Part shown: in pieces, positions 60,380-64,000 of the stretch
Layout: the number at the start of each line of letters is the position of its first letter
Position numbering within the stretch: position 1 is the stretch's first letter
Origin: an uncultured Acidobacteriota bacterium
Lineage (GTDB): Bacteria; Acidobacteriota; Terriglobia; Terriglobales; Acidobacteriaceae
Reading direction: 5' to 3'
DNA: 64,000 bases
NCBI GenBank assembly: GCA_903873705.1
Contig: CAIQPK010000048.1
Coordinates: forward strand, 103,603-167,602
Program-made: the position numbers and the translations under genes
The notes under the pieces: generated by a model
Database searches by the model: none
What the model saw: the letters and a program-made list of their open reading frames with translations, nothing else
Told to the model about the DNA's origin: nothing

Positions 60380-63268
60380 GTGCGTCATCACGTGAAAAAT
60401 ATGATTCGACCTTTGCTGGCAACACTCCTCTTCAGCGTTGCTGTGAGCCTCTTAGCGGGTGCCCAGTCTACCGGCAGCCTTTCGGGCTCCGTGAAAGACC
60501 CCTCCGGCGCCATTGTTACCAAGGCCACCGTAACCCTCACGCCCTCGCAGGGCAATCCGCCGCTTGTCACCACCACAAACGCCCAGGGCGCCTTTGACTT
60601 TCGCGGCATTGCCGCCGGCACCTACTCCGTATCGGTGAACGTCCCGGGCTTTGCTCCCTACGCCAGCGGCATCGAAATTCATACCGGCCCGGTCCAAAGA
60701 CTAAATATCAGCCTTGAAGTCGGAAACGTAACGGAAGACGTCCAGGTTACGGCCGATACCGCCCAGGTTGACGTAAGTTCGGAGAACAACACCAGCAGCA
60801 CCACCATCAATGCAAAGAATCTGGATGCCTTCTCCGACGACCCGGACGAATTGCAAAGCCAGTTGCTGGCCTTGGCCGGCCCCTCAGTAGGACCCAACGG
60901 CGGCCAGCTTTATGTCGACGGCTTCACGGTCGACGCCGGTTCCCTGCCTCCGAAAAACTCCATCCGGGAGATCCGCATCAATCAGAATCCGTTCTCTGCC
61001 GAATACGACCGCCTGGGTTATGGACGCGTCGAAATTCTGACCAAGCCCGGGTCCAATAAACTTCATGGGCGCGTCAATCTCAGTGGCAATGATCTCGCAT
61101 TCGATACCAAAGACCGCTTTTCGCAAAACCTGCCCGGTTATTACTCGTTTCTAGGTTCAGCGGGCTTAAGCGGACCACTAGGCAAGAAGGGTTCCTTCTA
61201 TCTGGACTATCAGCACCGGAACCTGTTGAACGATGCCGTCGTCAGTGCCATTGATCCCGCATCCGGCGCGGCACAAACGCCGCTTAGTCTAACCATCGGT
61301 GCACCTGACCACCTGGAAGTGTTTGCTCCGCGGGTTGACTATGGCTTCGGCGCCAATAACATCCTCACCGTGAGTTACCAATACAATCGCGGCTTTCAGC
61401 AGAATCTCGGCATCGGAGGCTTTGCGCTGCCTTCGCAGGGTTATGATTTTTACAGCCTGCAGAATACTCTCCGCGCTAAGGACACCCAAATCGTTGGGCA
61501 GAAGTTTGTCAACGATCTCAGCTTCCAGGCCCAGGACCAGTTTTACAAAGATACAGCCGCCAGCTCGGCCGCCACGGTCATCGTCCCCGGCGCATTTACT
61601 TCGGGTGGCGACGTCAACGGCTACTTGAACTACCACCACTATCACACCGAGACCAACGATACGGCTACGCTGTCATTACGCAAACACACCATTACCTTTG
61701 GCGGCAGGCTTAGGACGGTAAGTGAACCCTACATAAGCCCGCTCAACTTCAATGGCACCTATACCTTTCAAAATATGGCTGCCTTCATCGCCAAGACCCC
61801 CAGCCAGTTCAGTATCACTATCGGGAATCCCGCTACCACTATCTTCTCTGAAGACCTTGGCGTATACGTTACGGATGACTGGCGCGCGCGGCGCAACATC
61901 ATGGTGAGTCTTGGCCTGCGTTTCGAAACTCAGAACTACATCGATGACCGCGCCGACTGGGCTCCCCGCGTAGGTCTGGCATGGGGCATCGGACGCAAAG
62001 GAAATGCTTCACCCAAAACCGTAATCCGCACGGGCCTCGGCATCTTCTACGATCGCTTTGGCCAGCAGCTCCAGTTACAGGTACTGAGCCTCAATGGCAT
62101 CAACCAGACTGAGTACCTCGTCACGAATCCCAAGTTTTATCCCTATGTGCCCACGTCAGCCAAAGACCCTGTCCTGATCGGCGCGGCCAATGTGGCCACA
62201 ACCACCTACAGCGTCGCCCCGCATGTCCATGCGCCTTACACCATTCAAACCGCGGTCGGCCTTGAGCGGCAGATATCCAAGTCCATCACCGCGTCGGTTA
62301 CTTATCTCCACTCACGCGGTAACGATCAGCTCATTTCCAATAATGTGAACGCACCTTTGCTCGGAACATATGACTCCGCCACAGGTGTAGGCACCCGGCC
62401 AAATCCATCGCTCGGAAATGTTTACCAGTACGATTCCTCGGCCATATTCCGGCAGCATCAGGTCATTACAAACCTGAATATTCGCGCTTCAAGGACGATT
62501 TCGCTCTTCGGCACGTACACGCTAAGCGACGTCAAGAGCGACACCTCCGGCGCGAGCTCGTTTCCCTCAAATCCCTTCAATATCGCCGCCGACTATGGAC
62601 GAGCTAGTTTTGATATTCGCCACCGCGTCGTTGCGGGTGGCACCATCGCGCTGAAGCACGGCATCCTGCTTAGCCCGCTGCTGAATGCCAGGTCGGGTTC
62701 CCCTTTCAACTTCACCATTGGTCAGGATTTAATCGGAAGCACCATTTTCAATCAGCGTCCGGCCTATGCCACGGATCCCAACGCGCCTAATGTCGTGTCT
62801 ACAACTTATGGGTTGTTCAACACGGTTCCCGGCCCCAATGACAAGCTTGTGCCTGTTAACGCAGGGCATGGTCCAGCAGCCGTCGTCTTCAATCTCCGCG
62901 CCAGCAAGACCATCACCTTCGGAAAGGGTGACGCCGGAGGCGGCGCCAGCCCCGGCGCCGGAGGCGGTGGCATCGCCGCGGGCGGATTCCGGCCCGGAAC
63001 CGCGAACCAGGCCTCGGGCGGAGGCAGCCTGGGCGGGCGTGGGCTGGGCGGCAGCGCCGGTGGCGGTTCCGGTGGCTCAGCGACCGGCCGTTACAGCATT
63101 ACCTTCAGCGCTGAGGCCCGCAATCTCTTCAACGATGTGAACCGTGGCACCCCCATCGGCGATGTCGGCTCCAGACTTTTTGGCACCTCGAACCGTCTGG
63201 CAGGAGGCGTTTACTCGTTCTCCGGGACCAATCGTCGAATCGACCTGCAAATAGGGTTCAACTTCTAA
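60380..63268 (+). CDS. TonB-dependent receptor, Oar-like, with carboxypeptidase-regulatory N-domain
   Basis: A 962-residue outer-membrane protein. The signal peptide is 'RPLLATLLFSVAVSLLAGAQ'. A carboxypeptidase-regulatory-like beta-sandwich (~30-110) includes 'GSLSGSVKDPSGAIVTKATV' and 'GAFDFRGIAAGTYSVSV'. A plug domain ('EDVQVTADTAQVDV', 'SIREIRINQNPFSAEYDRLG', 'GRVEILTKPGSNKLHG') and a large barrel ending in 'RRIDLQIGFNF' (terminal Phe) follow. The start is GTG at 60380 with a perfect GGAGG 8 bases upstream. A glycine-rich insert (~residues 853-905) interrupts the last strands. It probably imports or surface-binds oligomeric compounds with TonB energy. Confidence 0.92.
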   Translation: MRHHVKNMIRPLLATLLFSVAVSLLAGAQSTGSLSGSVKDPSGAIVTKATVTLTPSQGNPPLVTTTNAQGAFDFRGIAAGTYSVSVNVPGFAPYASGIEIHTGPVQRLNISLEVGNVTEDVQVTADTAQVDVSSENNTSSTTINAKNLDAFSDDPDELQSQLLALAGPSVGPNGGQLYVDGFTVDAGSLPPKNSIREIRINQNPFSAEYDRLGYGRVEILTKPGSNKLHGRVNLSGNDLAFDTKDRFSQNLPGYYSFLGSAGLSGPLGKKGSFYLDYQHRNLLNDAVVSAIDPASGAAQTPLSLTIGAPDHLEVFAPRVDYGFGANNILTVSYQYNRGFQQNLGIGGFALPSQGYDFYSLQNTLRAKDTQIVGQKFVNDLSFQAQDQFYKDTAASSAATVIVPGAFTSGGDVNGYLNYHHYHTETNDTATLSLRKHTITFGGRLRTVSEPYISPLNFNGTYTFQNMAAFIAKTPSQFSITIGNPATTIFSEDLGVYVTDDWRARRNIMVSLGLRFETQNYIDDRADWAPRVGLAWGIGRKGNASPKTVIRTGLGIFYDRFGQQLQLQVLSLNGINQTEYLVTNPKFYPYVPTSAKDPVLIGAANVATTTYSVAPHVHAPYTIQTAVGLERQISKSITASVTYLHSRGNDQLISNNVNAPLLGTYDSATGVGTRPNPSLGNVYQYDSSAIFRQHQVITNLNIRASRTISLFGTYTLSDVKSDTSGASSFPSNPFNIAADYGRASFDIRHRVVAGGTIALKHGILLSPLLNARSGSPFNFTIGQDLIGSTIFNQRPAYATDPNAPNVVSTTYGLFNTVPGPNDKLVPVNAGHGPAAVVFNLRASKTITFGKGDAGGGASPGAGGGGIAAGGFRPGTANQASGGGSLGGRGLGGSAGGGSGGSATGRYSITFSAEARNLFNDVNRGTPIGDVGSRLFGTSNRLAGGVYSFSGTNRRIDLQIGFNF

Positions 63269-63400
63269 GCACTTTAGGTTGTGACGGATAGGTCTAAAAA
63301 ACCTCTGCAGGGGTTACGTCGTGTTCCCGGCACAATCGAGAGGAAATACCCTCGAATGCGCTGGATAGGCCCGTCCCGGGCGGCCCGAACTAACAAACCA
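63269..63400. other. Intergenic region after the TonB receptor gene
   Basis: No gene, repeat or clear terminator is visible here. A short plus-strand open frame across 63281-63547 has no family resemblance and overlaps the promoter of the next gene, so I regard 63269-63633 as non-coding. Confidence 0.5.
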
Positions 63401-63428
63401 TTGACAACAAAATGCTCGGACATATATA
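63401..63428 (+). promoter_or_regulatory. Strong sigma-70-type promoter of the second TonB receptor gene
   Basis: TTGACA (63401-63406) matches the -35 consensus exactly, and TATATA (63423-63428) follows after 16 bases. The leader to the ATG at 63634 would be ~200 bases, long enough for RNA-level control, but no known riboswitch was recognised. Confidence 0.6.
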
Positions 63429-63633
63429 GGGTTGCAGTCGCTAATCTTGCGTTTAAAGCGGACCTGAAACATAGAGCATCGTGGAAACGCCTGCAAGTAC
63501 AGCGAAATGAGAGAAATGCGCGAGGTACCGCGCTAAGTCCTTCATGAGAAGTACCCCCGTTTGAGCCTAAGAAGAAGCTCACAACAAGTTCTTCCGGCTT
63601 AAAGCAGTTGTGTTGAAATTTTGAGGAGGTGAA

Positions 63634-64000
63634 ATGAAAAAAATATACGTTTTACTAGCAACATTGCTTCTCAGTACATCGTCTCTCTGGGCGCAAGCCA
63701 CAGGTACGATTTTAGGATCGGTTAAGGACGCATCGGCCGCCGCCATTCCGGGCGCGAGCGTTACCCTCACCAATACCTCCACCAACTCCACCAGAACAGT
63801 CAACAGCGAAAATGACGGCTCGTTTCGAGCGGATGGACTGATCCCCGGACCCTACACCATCGTCGTAAAGAAAGATGGATTCGGCACCCAGACCATGACC
63901 TCGCTCACACTGGACGTCGCCTCGCAGCTGCGGACCGATGCCGTGCTGCAGGTCGGGTCGCTGGCACAATCCGTCGACGTCAACGCCTCCATCGCACCGC
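63634..64000 (+). CDS. TonB-dependent receptor / carboxypeptidase-regulatory domain protein (3' end outside window)
   Basis: The first 122 residues are present and the frame is open at the window end. The signal peptide 'MKKIYVLLATLLLSTSSLWA' is followed by a carboxypeptidase-regulatory-like domain: 'TGTILGSVKDASAAAIPGAS', 'VTLTNTSTNSTRTVNS', 'DGSFRADGLIPGPYTIVVKK' and 'LDVASQLRTDAVLQVGS'. This is the standard N-terminus of acidobacterial Oar-like receptors and parallels the gene at 60380. A near-perfect Shine-Dalgarno (GAGGAGGTGA) lies immediately before the ATG. The barrel cannot be seen, so the receptor assignment rests on the N-domain and the tandem paralog. Confidence 0.85.
   Translation, partial: MKKIYVLLATLLLSTSSLWAQATGTILGSVKDASAAAIPGASVTLTNTSTNSTRTVNSENDGSFRADGLIPGPYTIVVKKDGFGTQTMTSLTLDVASQLRTDAVLQVGSLAQSVDVNASIAP

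Noticed and set aside
63281..63547. Plus-strand 88-codon frame between the two TonB receptor genes
   Set aside because: It spans a consensus-like promoter and a long leader, and the sequence is basic with no recognisable domain.

Overview
The window is GC-rich and densely coded, and looks like chromosomal DNA of an Acidobacteriota (Terriglobia/Acidobacteriaceae-type) bacterium. The basis is family content, not a database match: Oar-like TonB-dependent receptors with an N-terminal carboxypeptidase-regulatory domain, several ECF sigma factors paired with TPR-tailed Ser/Thr kinases, huge Ig-like secreted proteins, a winged-helix regulator fused to a membrane anchor, and Tat-exported MmgE/PrpD proteins.

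Layout. (1) 1-12.7 kb: two copies of a convergent module, a Ser/Thr kinase with a TPR tail meeting an ECF sigma factor on the other strand (2-1223 and 8292-11518). Between them lie a frameshifted Ig-repeat surface protein, a divergent Lgt-family acyltransferase and an MFS transporter. A secreted unknown protein follows, with a clean intrinsic terminator. (2) 12.7-13.8 kb: scar region with a 3 x 22-bp repeat and an IS3-family transposase remnant. (3) 13.8-20.8 kb, minus strand: a 1902-residue Ig-like secreted protein and a YncE-like beta-propeller. (4) 20.9-30.8 kb: a LysR regulator divergent from an overlapping-gene catabolic cluster with an AAHS-type MFS carrier, HyuA, HyuB, two creatinase/M24-fold proteins with eroded metal sites and an MmgE/PrpD protein. 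(5) 30.8-32.2 kb: a less GC-rich island with an NHL-repeat remnant and one small minus-strand ORF with a terminator. (6) 32.2-35.7 kb: a Tat-exported MmgE/PrpD plus a beta-propeller/cupin-like protein. (7) 35.9-40.6 kb: winged-helix/TM regulator, ECF sigma factor, Ser/Thr kinase.

(8) 40.6-54.8 kb is the most interesting block. Its order is STAS, CheW, CheR-TPR, CheW, CheA-REC, CheB, REC-PP2C phosphatase, chemoreceptor, then a convergent RsbW-type anti-sigma kinase, then an ABC importer (binding protein, permease, ATPase) with a STAS-fusion protein between binding protein and permease. Gene order B-C-D-E-F-R matches the Pseudomonas Wsp chemosensory operon, but the diguanylate cyclase WspR is replaced by a REC-PP2C phosphatase. 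The inferred logic is: receptor controls CheA, CheA phosphorylates REC-PP2C, the phosphatase dephosphorylates STAS, and STAS captures the RsbW-like kinase. That is a chemosensory input to a partner switch, apparently coupled to small-molecule import.

(9) 54.8-64.0 kb: a minus-strand operon of four exported proteins (Tat MmgE/PrpD, small OB-like protein, two duplicated secreted VOC proteins) faces an exported NHL beta-propeller and two TonB-dependent receptors. It looks like a periplasmic system for handling an unknown compound, and partly repeats block 6.

No tRNA, rRNA, CRISPR array, prophage or intact insertion sequence was seen. All family assignments come from reading motifs by eye.
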